DNA of 64,000 nucleotides from Candidatus Mycobacterium methanotrophicum. GTDB lineage: Bacteria > Actinomycetota > Actinomycetes > Mycobacteriales > Mycobacteriaceae. The stretch spans positions 124,001 to 188,000 of the forward strand of contig NZ_CP097320.1 of NCBI RefSeq assembly GCF_023515995.1. The letters are read 5' to 3'. Position numbers and translations under genes: made by a program. The notes beneath the pieces were generated by a model, which saw only the letters and a list, made by a program, of their open reading frames with translations, was not told the DNA's origin and did not search any database. Shown in pieces: positions 35,529 to 44,280 of the stretch; the first letter of the stretch is position 1; the number at the start of each line of letters is the position of its first letter.

Positions 35529-35691
35529 AAGCGCCGCTCCTCCTCATCGCTGTGCTCTGCATCGTCGTCGGCGCGGTCATAAGCGCCGCTCCTCCTCATC
35601 GCTGTGCTCTGCATCGTCGTCGGCGCGGTCATAAGCGCCGCTCCTCCTCATCGCTGTGCTCTGCATCGTCGTCGGCGCGGTCATAAGCGCC
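35525..35691 (-). repeat. MIRU-like 52-bp tandem repeat, three copies, rsbX-rsbU junction
   Basis: Units begin at 35526, 35578 and 35630 (exact 52-bp period), with a 10-bp start of a fourth at 35682. Each, read on the minus strand, carries GAGGAGGAG followed by CTTATGA, that is a ribosome-binding site and an ATG overlapping a TGA. The third copy encodes the C-terminus of RsbX (EHSDEEERRL). From the ATG overlapping the rsbX stop, a 35-codon mini-ORF (35525-35632) spans two copies, and its TGA overlaps the rsbU ATG. This is the structure described for MIRUs. Confidence 0.88.
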
Positions 35692-36318
35692 CGTTGCTGA
35701 AGCGCCTCGGTGTCGTGCAGCGAGCACCAGCGCGTCATCGTTTTCTTTGGCGTAGTTGTGCAGAATATGATCGACGATCGCCAAAGGCGATGCGGCGAAA
35801 TCGATGTCGTCCAGATGGCCGTCGACGATGCCGTCGCTGGCGATCACCAACAGATCGCCGGGCCGGACCGAGACGTGCTGTGGTGTCAGCGTTTCGGGTA
35901 TGCGGTAGCCGACGATGCCGCCGATAAGGCGCGCGGAAGACCGCACCTCGACGCCGGCAGGGTGTTTGGCGACGAGGTCGGCTGTGACATTGCCGACGCC
36001 GATCCAACTGAGCGTACCGGCCTGAAAATCGAGGTGCGCCAACGTCATCGCTACACCCCTGGTGCCCGAGAGGGCATGGTGACAGCGCTTTACCAGGACG
36101 TCGAGCGGCTCGGCACGAGCAGCCCGGAGCACCTCCACGCCGCGCTGCGACGCCTCGGCGGCGTCCGCGCCGTGGCCGAGACCGTCCAGCACACCGAGGA
36201 GCGCGCCGGCTTGGTTCACGTCGACCGCGATCAATCGGTCGCCGCATATGTTTTCACCCGGCCGCGCCCGCGCCTTGGCCGCCCATTCGATCGGACCCAA
36301 CCAACCGTGCTCAGCCAT
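35629..36318 (-). CDS. rsbX: RsbX-like PP2C phosphatase (stressosome feedback)
   Basis: 229 residues. Single SpoIIE/PP2C domain: ALLGVLDGLGHGADAAEASQ near 40 (metal Asp and GHG), LLVIASDGIVDGHL near 150, NDDALVLAARH near 195. RsbX dephosphorylates RsbS and RsbR to reset the stressosome. The ATG overlaps the rsbT stop. The last about 17 residues (DRADDDAEHSDEEERRL) come from the 52-bp repeat, so they are probably not part of the ancestral protein. Confidence 0.85.
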   Translation of the reverse strand: MAEHGWLGPIEWAAKARARPGENICGDRLIAVDVNQAGALLGVLDGLGHGADAAEASQRGVEVLRAARAEPLDVLVKRCHHALSGTRGVAMTLAHLDFQAGTLSWIGVGNVTADLVAKHPAGVEVRSSARLIGGIVGYRIPETLTPQHVSVRPGDLLVIASDGIVDGHLDDIDFAASPLAIVDHILHNYAKENDDALVLAARHRGASATGAYDRADDDAEHSDEEERRL

Positions 36319-36721
36319 TGTGCGGAATCCACTTCCACATCTCGATAACCGTCCCCTGGCCCGGGGCGGATTCTATGGTCAAGCGGTCCATCAACCGACG
36401 CGCCCCGGGTAGGCCGAGGCCTAGGCCGCGCCCGGTCGAAAAGCCGTCCTCCATGGCGCGTTCGACGTTGGCGATGCCCGGACCGTCGTCCTCGGCACGC
36501 ACTACCAGCGCCTGCTTGCCCTCGCGATCTTGCACCCCAACCCGAATCGATCCGTAGCCAGCATAGCTGGTGATATTGCGGGCGACTTCCGAGATCGCCG
36601 TGGCGATCATCGTGACATCGGTCAGCGAGAAACCGAGCTTGCGGGCCAACTGATGGCCCGCTTGACGTGCCGCGACGATGTCGTCCGGGTTGCCGACATC
36701 GACAATGACATCATCCGCCAC
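36311..36721 (-). CDS. rsbT: RsbT-like switch kinase
   Basis: 136-residue GHKL ATPase/serine kinase. The N box is AISEVARNITSYAGYG near 45, the G1 box RAEDDGPGIANVERAMEDG near 80, and the G2 loop GRGLGLGLPGARRLMD near 100. RsbT phosphorylates RsbS (and RsbR), leaves the stressosome and then activates RsbU. It overlaps rsbS by 11 bp and rsbX by 8 bp. Confidence 0.9.
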   Translation of the reverse strand: MADDVIVDVGNPDDIVAARQAGHQLARKLGFSLTDVTMIATAISEVARNITSYAGYGSIRVGVQDREGKQALVVRAEDDGPGIANVERAMEDGFSTGRGLGLGLPGARRLMDRLTIESAPGQGTVIEMWKWIPHNG

Positions 36722-37097
36722 CGTCGACTCCGATCGATTTACCCAGTCCCAGTTGTCTATTCAGCAGCGCCAGCCCCTCTTCGAGATCCAGCGCCGTATA
36801 CATATCGTCGAACATCAGCCCCAGTTGGACCATCGCGAATGCCACCTCAGGCTGCAGTCCCACGATCACGGTGTCCGCGCCGCGTAGCCGGGTCATATGC
36901 GCAATCGTGCGCAGCGACCGGGCGGCGAATGAGTCCATCACGTCGATAGCGGTGACGTCGACGATGATGCCCTGTGCGCGAAAGCGGCTGACCCGCTCCA
37001 TGAGGTCATAGCGCAGCCGCTCGGTGTCGGAGTCGGTCAACGCCGCCTGCACGGTGGCAATGAGGATCGGGCCCTGCTTCAGGATCGGTACCGGCAT
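36711..37097 (-). CDS. rsbS: RsbS-like STAS scaffold protein
   Basis: 128 residues, one STAS domain. The phospho-acceptor region is VDVTAIDVMDSFAARSLRTI with Ser56 in the DSFAAR motif, equivalent to B. subtilis RsbS Ser59. GADTVIVGLQPEVAFAMVQLG completes the fold. It forms the stressosome core with RsbR and holds RsbT until phosphorylated. Confidence 0.92.
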   Translation of the reverse strand: MPVPILKQGPILIATVQAALTDSDTERLRYDLMERVSRFRAQGIIVDVTAIDVMDSFAARSLRTIAHMTRLRGADTVIVGLQPEVAFAMVQLGLMFDDMYTALDLEEGLALLNRQLGLGKSIGVDGGG

Positions 37098-37131
37098 GGC
37101 GCGCTCGGGTCAGTTCTCGGCGAAGTACCGG

Positions 37132-38037
37132 TTATCCGACCGTCTCGCCGGTGCGGGTGACCTCGTAGCCCAGCAGACGTTCGGCTTCCTCGATTCCGCC
37201 CTGCAGGTCGCCGACGGCGTTCATCTTGGAAAGATCCAGGCCGATCGTCACCAGGGTGAGCGCGATCTCCGACGACAGGCCGGTGATGATGACGCTGGCG
37301 CCCATCAGGCCAGACGCGTCGACGGTCTGCACCAGGTGGTTGGCCACCGTGGAGTCGATGGTGGGCACACCGGTGATGTCGATGACGACGACCTTGGCCC
37401 GGTTGGCGCGAATAGCTCGCAACAGTTGCTCGGTGAGCTGCCGGGCCCGCTGATTATCGAGGACGCCGATGATCGGCAAGATCAGCAACTGCTCGCGCAC
37501 CTGCAGCACCGGCGTGGACAGCTCGCGGATGGCCTCTTGCTGCTGCCGGATGATGCGCTCGCGTTCCTGCACGAAGCCGACGGCGACGGTGTTGGCGATC
37601 CGGTTGGCGGCCGGCTCATAAGCGTCGAGCACTCGGTTGAGTAAGTCGAAGTCCGTCTGGTACTTCTCGAACAGCGAACGCGCTAACACGTCGCGGAGCA
37701 GCAACACGATGCCGACGACCTCGTTGGTCTCGACGCCACGCGGAATGATGCGCTCGGACAAGTCTCGTGCGTAATCCTGCAGCGCCTCGACGCTACCGGT
37801 CTCGAGCACCTCGACGTAGCTGTCGTACACCGTGGTTGCCTCGGAGAAGATCTCCTCCGGCGACATCGCGGTGAGCAATTCGGCTTCGGTGATTCGGCGG
37901 GCCCATTCCTCGCGCAAGGCAGTTCGGTTGTGGCGTAAGTGCTGCACTAGCTGTGGGAGCAGCAAACCCTCACCCGAGATCGACGGCGTCGGATTGACGA
38001 CGCTCGTTCCCGACAAATCAATCGTCTGGTCCGACAT
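37132..38037 (-). CDS. rsbR: RsbR-like stressosome sensor (RsbRD + STAS)
   Basis: 301 residues from ATG 38037, with GGGAGGT 5 nt upstream. The N-terminal part (about 25-165) is all-helical, of the RsbRD/non-heme-globin type (HNRTALREEWARRITEAELL; YEPAANRIANTVAVGFVQER), and acts as the sensory turret. A J-helix-like linker contains ERIIRQQQEAIRELSTPVL. The STAS domain (170-295) has the phospho-site IDITGVPTIDSTVANHLV; Ser229-Thr230 stand where B. subtilis RsbR has Thr171. The sensed signal cannot be told. It is the first gene of the cassette. Confidence 0.9.
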   Translation of the reverse strand: MSDQTIDLSGTSVVNPTPSISGEGLLLPQLVQHLRHNRTALREEWARRITEAELLTAMSPEEIFSEATTVYDSYVEVLETGSVEALQDYARDLSERIIPRGVETNEVVGIVLLLRDVLARSLFEKYQTDFDLLNRVLDAYEPAANRIANTVAVGFVQERERIIRQQQEAIRELSTPVLQVREQLLILPIIGVLDNQRARQLTEQLLRAIRANRAKVVVIDITGVPTIDSTVANHLVQTVDASGLMGASVIITGLSSEIALTLVTIGLDLSKMNAVGDLQGGIEEAERLLGYEVTRTGETVG

Positions 38038-38200
38038 CAGACCTCCCGGCGTGCCGCAGGTGCGCAGAATTCCCGTGCCAAGATTAGCCGAGCCTCGCCG
38101 GACGAGGAGTTGAAGTAGTATTTCTGCCAGTTTGCGGCGGCGGCACCGGGTCGGCACCAGATCCGCCAGGCGCAATCGGACTGTCGATTAAGGATGGCCG

Positions 38201-38566
38201 TTGCCAGCTGCGGATCCGATCACCAGTTCCCTCGTTCACCGCGAAGGGGTGGCCGTGGTCAGCATCGGCGGTGAAATCGATTTGAGCACCGCGCCGGCGT
38301 TTGAAGCGGCGATTGCCGGAGCGCTTGACGACGATCCGCCGGTTCTGGTTATCGAGCTGTCCGAAGTGAGCTTCATGGCATCGATCGGCCTGCGCATCCT
38401 GGTGGCCACTCAGGAAAAGGCCAGCAAATCTGTTCAGGTCGCGATAGTGGCCAACAATCCGGCGACGAGCAGACCGATGGAGTTGACCGGCCTCGACAAA
38501 GTCCTCTGCGTGTATCCGACGCTGGACGACGCGTTGACCGCGATGGGTGCCGGGCCTACGGACTAG
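38201..38566 (+). CDS. rsbV: RsbV-like anti-anti-sigma factor (STAS)
   Basis: 121 residues with start TTG 38201, supported by AAGGA 6-7 nt upstream. STAS domain: GVAVVSIGGEIDLSTAPAFE at the start and VIELSEVSFMASIGLRILVA with the phosphorylatable Ser in ASIGL near residue 63. It is a plausible substrate for the RsbU phosphatase domain and partner of an RsbW kinase. It is divergent from rsbR across 163 bp, so it is under separate but neighbouring control. Confidence 0.85.
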   Translation: MPAADPITSSLVHREGVAVVSIGGEIDLSTAPAFEAAIAGALDDDPPVLVIELSEVSFMASIGLRILVATQEKASKSVQVAIVANNPATSRPMELTGLDKVLCVYPTLDDALTAMGAGPTD

Positions 38567-38683
38567 ACCGAGCGCAGCGCCCGGCGGGCGTCAGCCTTGC
38601 CCACGTTCCAACATGCCGACCGCATCGCGCGTCGACATTGCCGGAGAGCGATTTCGTCCGCGGGCATGAAACTCGCGCCTCGA

Positions 38684-39300
38684 TCAAGCGGTTTCCATCA
38701 GCTCACACGTCTGCTCGAACAGACTCACCGTGGCCGCATGCAGTAGGTCGCCGATCATGCACATCTCCCAGTCGACGATTGCGACGACCTGCGGACCGGT
38801 CCGGGAGAACGTCGCATTGGCGGCGTGGTAATCGCCGTGTATGACGCCCGGCGCCCACACCGACGGCCGGCGTTGTTCGAGCCAATTGGCAACATCGTCA
38901 ACCCCGGGAATGTCGGGCCCGGGTAGTTTTCCAATGCTCGATACGATTCCAATTCCGAAAGCCAGCGTGGCACCTGGCGTTGCAGGAAACCCTCCGGCTT
39001 GCCGAAATCGCCGGGCCCGACCGCGCGGTAGTCGACGGCCCCCAGCTTGGCCAGGGCATCAGCCATCGACAGCCCCATCTGGAACCACACCGCCGGGTCG
39101 CCGGCATGCAGCGCAGGCAACTCCTCGCCCGCGTCGCACTACATCCGGCCGACCCGATCGAGTGAACCCCAACATGATGCTCTGCGTCCCGCCGCTGATT
39201 TTGCAAACATCTTCCAGCGGGCCGTCGCCCAAGCCTTGCCGCGACATCCACTCGGCCACGGCGTTCAGGGCTGCTAGGTCCTCCACGATGCAGAAGCTAC
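38684..39300 (-). pseudogene. aminoglycoside-phosphotransferase (APH)-fold gene, decayed
   Basis: Pieces of one APH-family protein occur in different frames. DLAALNAVAEWMSRQGLGDG and ISGGTQSIMLGF form the N-terminus. AVWFQMGLSMADALAKLGAV and VPRWLSELESY form the middle. IHGDYHAANATFSRTGPQVV with VDWEM (catalytic loop and metal site) is the C-terminal part, ending early at 38684. About 100 residues after the N-terminus are missing and there are two frame changes. An intact relative is at 45412-46449. Confidence 0.75.
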
Positions 39301-39435
39301 CGTCTGCAAAGATCGCGCAATGGCGCCACGGGTGATTGCGGGTTGGCCCCCGATCATGACTCAAACTGCGAGATACCCGAGGGCAGCCGCAAAAGTGTTC
39401 GGCGATACCGATTTTTACGGCCCGTCGCGACGCTG

Positions 39436-39849
39436 ATGACAGACCAGCCCGCCCAGCTGGGCGACGTCCACGAGATCGCCGCCGCCATGCCGTATGCGCG
39501 GCGAATCGAAGGACCGAAGGGCAATGCGATCTACCAGGTGGGTGGCAAGTCGTTCGTGTTCTTTCGCACCCCGCAACCCGATGCCGTCGACCCCGATACC
39601 GGGGAACGCCTCGACGACGTGATCATGATCTGGGTCGAATCCGAGAGCGAGAAATTGGCGCTGGTGCAGGACCCGGATTCGCCGTTTTTCACCACCGCTC
39701 GATTCGAGGACTATCCGTCGGTGCTGATACGGGCCAGCAGGTTAGCCGAGGTCAGCAGAACGGAACTGGCCGAGCTGATTCAAGATGGCTGGCGCTCACG
39801 CGCATCGAAGCGTCGTGCGGCACAGTGGATCGCGGCGAACCGTCGGTAG
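39436..39849 (+). CDS. YjbR/MmcQ-family protein
   Basis: 137 residues from ATG 39436. The family pattern is visible: AAMPYARRIEGPKGNAIYQV, GGKSFVFFRTPQPDAVDPDT, a DDVIMIWVESESEKLALVQD strand pair, and a C-terminal helix ELAELIQDGWRSRASKRRA. YjbR/CyaY-fold proteins are small DNA-binding-like proteins of unclear role. It precedes the methyltransferase gene by about 45 bp and may be co-transcribed. Confidence 0.75.
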   Translation: MTDQPAQLGDVHEIAAAMPYARRIEGPKGNAIYQVGGKSFVFFRTPQPDAVDPDTGERLDDVIMIWVESESEKLALVQDPDSPFFTTARFEDYPSVLIRASRLAEVSRTELAELIQDGWRSRASKRRAAQWIAANRR

Positions 39850-39895
39850 CCTAGGGTGAAATGCCGCGCAACCGCTGGCGATGGGAGGAATGACG

Positions 39896-40825
39896 ATGCC
39901 GCGGACCGATAACGATTACTGGGACATCACCGAAAGTGTGGGGTCGACGGCGCTTGGAGTTGCCGCGGCACGCGCCGCCGAAACCGACAGCGAGAACCCG
40001 CTCATCCGTGATCCTTTCGCGCGGGCATTTCTGGAGGCGGCCGGCGAGGGCATGTGGACTCTGATGGCCGATCCCGACAAGTCGGCCAAGCTGACGGATG
40101 ACGCCGATCTGCTGGCCCAGCTGCAGGTGATGATCGACTTCATGGCCGTGCGCACAGCGTTTTTCGACGAGTACTTCCTCAATGCGGCCGCATCCGGTGT
40201 TCGACAGGTGGTGATCCTGGCAGCCGGCTTGGATGCGCGCGCGTGGCGGCTGCCTTGGCCCGACGGAACCACTGTCTACGAGCTCGATCAGGCCAGAGTC
40301 CTGGATTTCAAATCGACCACCTTGGGGCGCCGCGGCGCACAGCCGACGGCGAGGCTGGTGAGCGTCGCGGTCGACCTGCGGCAGGACTGGCCAACGGCCT
40401 TGCGGCAGGCGGGATTTGACCGATCTCAGCCGACCGCATGGTCGGCGGAGGGTCTGCTGCGGTATCTGCCTGCCCAGGCCCAGGACCTGCTGTTCGAGCG
40501 CATCCTGACGTTGAGTCCGTCCGGTAGTTGGCTGGCCACCAACGCACCGGCGGAGAGCGCACTGGAACCCGAACGGTTGGCCCGCCAGCGTGAACAATCG
40601 CAGCGCTTGCGCGCCGCCGCAGCCCAGGCGCTCGACACCGAGGTGCCCGAGCTTGAAGACCTGTGGTACCCCGAGGAACGTACCGACGTGACGGAATGGC
40701 TGCGCGATCGCGGTTGGGACGCGTCGGCGATCACGATGGGCGAGATGCTGGCCCGATATGGCCGCAATGTTCCCGCCGACGACATCCTGCCGCCAACCGT
40801 GTTCGTATCTGCGCAACGGCGATAA
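39896..40825 (+). CDS. SAM-dependent methyltransferase, Rv3767c type (leucine carboxyl methyltransferase fold)
   Basis: 309 residues from ATG 39896, the start favoured by GGGAGGA 6 nt upstream and by family N-termini ([20 protein letters not shown]). Motif I is [20 protein letters not shown] near 110; [13 protein letters not shown] near 135 and [20 protein letters not shown] near 185 are also diagnostic of this large mycobacterial paralogue family. The substrate is unknown. Confidence 0.85.
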   Translation: MPRTDNDYWDITESVGSTALGVAAARAAETDSENPLIRDPFARAFLEAAGEGMWTLMADPDKSAKLTDDADLLAQLQVMIDFMAVRTAFFDEYFLNAAASGVRQVVILAAGLDARAWRLPWPDGTTVYELDQARVLDFKSTTLGRRGAQPTARLVSVAVDLRQDWPTALRQAGFDRSQPTAWSAEGLLRYLPAQAQDLLFERILTLSPSGSWLATNAPAESALEPERLARQREQSQRLRAAAAQALDTEVPELEDLWYPEERTDVTEWLRDRGWDASAITMGEMLARYGRNVPADDILPPTVFVSAQRR

Positions 40826-41338
40826 CGAGGCCCCTGGCGCGCAACGGATTTGGATGCTCTGCAGAGTAAGTACTGGTCTCGATCCGCCAAGCGACGGGTA
40901 GGCAGCCTTTTCAGGACCAGCGGAGGAGATACCACGCGCACTCTGGGTTAGAGCATGAACCGCCCGCGCCGCAGACTCCCGAACCGGCGACGCCGGCCGA
41001 GCCGCCGGAACGGTTGACACCCGCCGAGGAACCGGAACGGGTCATGCCGGCGCCGCAGGAGCCGCCGGATTAGGCCGCAGGAGCCGCCGGATTAGGGCGC
41101 AACGTCGGCCAACCTGATCCGTCCCGCCCCAGGGACGGGCAGGCGAGTGGGCATCCCGATTGGATGCGGCTGCAAACGGTTGCGATCAGGTGCAACAGCG
41201 CCATGCAACTATCTTGGCCCATTCGCGAACGTGAGATAGCTGTCGCGCAGGTTTAGCGGCGGTTATTGGTCACGTTTGGAATTCGACCGGCTGGGGTATG
41301 TAACTCGCACAGAATCGTGTGAACCGACGGAGGTCACG
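40826..41338. other. 513-bp non-coding stretch with a proline-rich gene tail and a 22-bp duplication
   Basis: From about 40945 to TAG 41071-41073 one plus-strand frame reads PPAPQTPEPATPAEPPERLT and ends VMPAPQEPPD, like the Pro-rich tail of a secreted mycobacterial protein, but no start or body is present. The unit GCCGCAGGAGCCGCCGGATT+AG is directly repeated at 41052-41073 and 41074-41095, duplicating the stop. Otherwise no gene is seen. Confidence 0.55.
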
Positions 41339-41587
41339 GTGCGATATGGTGGCGCGGTAAGCGCGATTGTGCTGGTCTGGCTGCTGATCGGGGTCTTGGC
41401 GGCCTGGCAGCGCGACTACTTCCAATCGGGCGACACCAGTTGCGCGACAGCGGGAACCATTGCGCTGACGGTGATTGCCGGGCCGCTGAATTACGCCGGC
41501 GTCAACCCGCGAGTGCACTGCGATTTGCCCCAGCCCAGTTCGATGCCCGCGGTCGACCTCGAACGCCTGCTCGGAATGGAGGCGTAA
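41339..41587 (+). CDS. small membrane protein, unknown
   Basis: 82 residues from GTG 41339 with GGAGG 6 nt upstream. One clear helix (VSAIVLVWLLIGVLAAWQRD), then a region with two cysteines (DTSCATAG; RVHCDLP), suggesting an extracytoplasmic disulfide-bonded tail. Its TAA overlaps the ATG of the next gene (TAATG). No known family recognised. Confidence 0.6.
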   Translation: MRYGGAVSAIVLVWLLIGVLAAWQRDYFQSGDTSCATAGTIALTVIAGPLNYAGVNPRVHCDLPQPSSMPAVDLERLLGMEA

Positions 41588-41745
41588 TGATTGCGCTCGG
41601 CGTCATTTTGATCATCTTGGCGTTGGTATTAAAAACTGTTCATTGGTTATTCACGCTCGGTGTCATTTTGCTGGTTATCGGTGCAGTGTTCTGGCTACTG
41701 GGCAGAGTGGGCCGGCCGGTCGCCGGCCGTCGCTATTGGTACTGA
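41587..41745 (+). CDS. DUF6131-like two-helix membrane protein
   Basis: 52 residues: two hydrophobic helices (MIALGVILIILALVLKTV and LFTLGVILLVIGAVFWLLG) and the basic aromatic tail GRPVAGRRYWY. Coupled to the preceding gene by a TAATG overlap. A related gene follows at 41793. Confidence 0.7.
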   Translation: MIALGVILIILALVLKTVHWLFTLGVILLVIGAVFWLLGRVGRPVAGRRYWY

Positions 41746-41792
41746 CGCGGTCAGCGGAAAACCCCTACCGAAACAACTAAAAGGGAGTCGTC

Positions 41793-41947
41793 ATGGTCAT
41801 CCTCGGAATCGTCTTGCTCGTCGTCGGTTATGTGCTGCCACTGCCGGTCCTGATCACCGTCGGGTGGATTCTGGTGGTCGTCGGTGCGGTCCTGTGGATC
41901 CTTGGCGCCGTGGCCGGCCGGTGGCCGGCCGACGATACTGGTTCTGA
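41793..41947 (+). pseudogene. second DUF6131-like gene with a C-terminal frameshift
   Basis: The start MVILGIVLLVVGYVLPLPVL and WILVVVGAVLWILGAV match the neighbour, preceded by a good AAAGGGAG ribosome site. After about residue 41 the frame gives AGRWPADDTGSD; a one-base shift restores GRPVAGRRYWF and a TGA at 41945-41947. A single base was lost near 41916-41925. As sequenced the product runs to 81 residues, overlapping the tcrX start. Confidence 0.7.
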
Positions 41948-42034
41948 CGTCCAACGCACCAGCCTGGGCTGCTCACGGCCGGCACATAGGATCGGCACAG
42001 CAGCGCCTCATCGCGCCGGGCATACTTTGAAGCT

Positions 42035-42775
42035 GTGAGCCAACCGCACGCGCCGGTCGAACGCGTCGTTATGCGCCGCGCGGACGGGAATCCGATCAAC
42101 GTGCTGGTGGTCGACGACGAAGCCGTGCTCGCCGAGATGGTGTCGATGGCGCTGCGCTACGAAGGCTGGAACATTGCTACCGCCGGCGACGGAGCCTCGG
42201 CGTTGGAATCGGCCCGGACACAGCGGCCCGACGTGGTCGTCCTGGACGTAATGTTGCCCGACATGAGCGGGCTCGACGTCTTGAGGAAGCTGCGGGCAGG
42301 AAATCCACAGCTGCCCGTGCTGCTGTTGACGGCAAAGGATGCGGTGGAAGACCGCATCGCCGGCCTCACCGCCGGCGGCGACGACTACGTCACCAAACCG
42401 TTCAGCCTCGAAGAGGTGGTGTTACGGTTGCGCGCGTTGCTGCGGCGCACCGGGGTGACAACCGAGGATAGCGGTGCCCAGCTCGTCGTCGGTGACCTGG
42501 TGCTCAACGAGGACAGCCACGAAGTGACCCGTGCCGGTGACCCAATCTCATTGACGTCCACCGAGTTCGAGTTGCTGCGCTTCATGATGCGCAATTCCAG
42601 GCGGGTACTGAGCAAGGCGCAGATCTTGGACCGGGTATGGAGTTACGACTTCGGCGGCCGGTCGAACATCGTCGAGCTGTACATCTCGTATCTGCGCAAG
42701 AAAATCGACAACGGGCGCGAGCCCATGATCCACACGCTTCGTGGCGCAGGTTACGTGCTCAAGCCCGCCCGCTAG
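42035..42775 (+). CDS. tcrX: TcrX response regulator
   Basis: 246-residue OmpR/PhoB-type regulator from GTG 42035 (ATG 42071 would give 234). Receiver domain: VLVVDDEAVLAEMVSMALRY, phospho-Asp in DVVVLDVMLPDMSG near 70, TAKD and the conserved Lys in YVTKPFSLEE. The winged helix is at about 150-245 (LTSTEFELLRFMMRNSRRVL; SNIVELYISYLRKK). It pairs with TcrY two bases downstream. TcrXY in M. tuberculosis is reported to respond to iron limitation. Confidence 0.9.
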   Translation: MSQPHAPVERVVMRRADGNPINVLVVDDEAVLAEMVSMALRYEGWNIATAGDGASALESARTQRPDVVVLDVMLPDMSGLDVLRKLRAGNPQLPVLLLTAKDAVEDRIAGLTAGGDDYVTKPFSLEEVVLRLRALLRRTGVTTEDSGAQLVVGDLVLNEDSHEVTRAGDPISLTSTEFELLRFMMRNSRRVLSKAQILDRVWSYDFGGRSNIVELYISYLRKKIDNGREPMIHTLRGAGYVLKPAR

Positions 42776-42777
42776 CC

Positions 42778-44247
42778 ATGGGACGGACGTGGTCGCTGCG
42801 GCTACGGTTGTTGATCGGGCAAGTCGTGGTGCTCGCCATCGTGTGCGTTGGGATCGGTGGGGTGACCGAGTTGGCGTTGTACCGATATCTGGTGGGCCAG
42901 CTCGACACTCAGCTGCTTGACGCCTCGCAGCGCTCGGTGCGGATATTCGGTGAGCCGCCCTCTGCGCCGTGGCGGCATCACCTACGGCCATTCCCGCGAC
43001 CGGGCCCGGGGCCGGTCTTCCTGGATGCTCCGGGCCAGCCGGTGGGCATGCTCGCGGCCGCGATCGGCAACGGCGGGTCGATCGAGGCCGGATACCTGAC
43101 CACCGCAGGCGCCCGGGCCGCGTTGACCGACGACGCCAAGGCCCAGCTGGCCGCGGTCCCAGTCAACCGCACGCCGGTCACCCGAGATATCAAAGGGCTG
43201 GGGCGGTATCGCGTCATTGCCGCGCCGGTCCGCCGCAGCGGCGACATCGTCATCACCGGCCTGTCGCTGTCCACCGTCGACGCCACGATGATCCGGGTCC
43301 TGCTGGTCTTCGCGGTGGTCATCGTGATCGCCGTGGCGGCCGCCACGGCGGCGGGCATCGTGATCATCCGGCGAGCGCTGGCGCCGCTGCGCCGCGTCGC
43401 GCAGACCGCCGGGGAGGTCGTCGATTTGCCGTTGGACCGCGGCGAAGTTGCGCTGCCGGTGCGGGTGCTCGCCGACGACGCCAACCCGCGCACCGAGGTA
43501 GGGCAGCTGGGTTCGGCGGTGAACCGGATGCTCGACCACATCGCGGCCGCATTGTCGACGCGGCAGGCCAGCGAGACGCGGGTGCGCCAATTCGTCGCCG
43601 ACGCCAGCCACGAACTACGCACGCCGCTGGCGGCGATCCGCGGTTACACCGAGTTGGCGCAGCGGATGCGCGAGGACAGCGACGCGGTGGCGCATGCGAT
43701 GAAACGCGTGGAATCCGAAACCGAGCGGATGACCCACCTCGTCGAGGACCTGCTGCTGCTTGCCCGCTTGGACTCCGGGCGACCGCTGGAACGCGAATCG
43801 GTGGATCTGTCCCGGGTGGCCGTCGACGCGGTCAGTGACGCGCACGTCGCCGGGCCGGATCACCAGTGGGAGCTGGACTTACCCAAGGAGCCGGTGATGG
43901 TCTGCGGTGATGCCGCCCGGCTGCATCAGGTAGTGGCCAACCTGCTGGCCAACGCCCGCGTCCACACCGGCGCGGGGACCGTGGTGACCACCCGATTGGC
44001 CTCCGACGCGACACATGCCGTGCTGAGCGTGATCGACGACGGGCCGGGAATCCCGGAGCAGTTGCAGTCGGAGGTCTTCGAGCGGTTCGCCCGCGGTGAC
44101 ACGTCCCGATCCCGTAAGGGCGGCGGCGCCGGCCTGGGGTTGGCGATCGTCACGGCGGTGGTCAAAGCCCATCACGGCGCGCTCACGTTGGACAGCGCGC
44201 CGGGCCACACCGACTTCACGGTGCGATTGCCGCTGGCTGCGGATTAA
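42778..44247 (+). CDS. tcrY: TcrY sensor histidine kinase
   Basis: 489 residues. Two membrane helices (about 12-35 and 170-195) bracket an extracytoplasmic sensor loop. HAMP is at about 195-260. The phospho-acceptor His is in FVADASHELRTPLAAIRGYT near 282. ATPase boxes are VVANLLANARVHT (N), DDGPGIPEQLQ (G1), and GGGAGLGLAIVTAVV (G2). It partners TcrX. Slightly longer than the M. tuberculosis protein (475). Confidence 0.92.
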   Translation: MGRTWSLRLRLLIGQVVVLAIVCVGIGGVTELALYRYLVGQLDTQLLDASQRSVRIFGEPPSAPWRHHLRPFPRPGPGPVFLDAPGQPVGMLAAAIGNGGSIEAGYLTTAGARAALTDDAKAQLAAVPVNRTPVTRDIKGLGRYRVIAAPVRRSGDIVITGLSLSTVDATMIRVLLVFAVVIVIAVAAATAAGIVIIRRALAPLRRVAQTAGEVVDLPLDRGEVALPVRVLADDANPRTEVGQLGSAVNRMLDHIAAALSTRQASETRVRQFVADASHELRTPLAAIRGYTELAQRMREDSDAVAHAMKRVESETERMTHLVEDLLLLARLDSGRPLERESVDLSRVAVDAVSDAHVAGPDHQWELDLPKEPVMVCGDAARLHQVVANLLANARVHTGAGTVVTTRLASDATHAVLSVIDDGPGIPEQLQSEVFERFARGDTSRSRKGGGAGLGLAIVTAVVKAHHGALTLDSAPGHTDFTVRLPLAAD

Positions 44248-44280
44248 CGCAACGACTGCGACGCCAGGGGGGCGTCGCCG

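Noticed and set aside
38038..38200. SigF/SigB-type promoter for the stressosome cassette
   Set aside because: No GTTT-N15-17-GGGTAT match on either strand; only a weak TAATCT hexamer, so not called.
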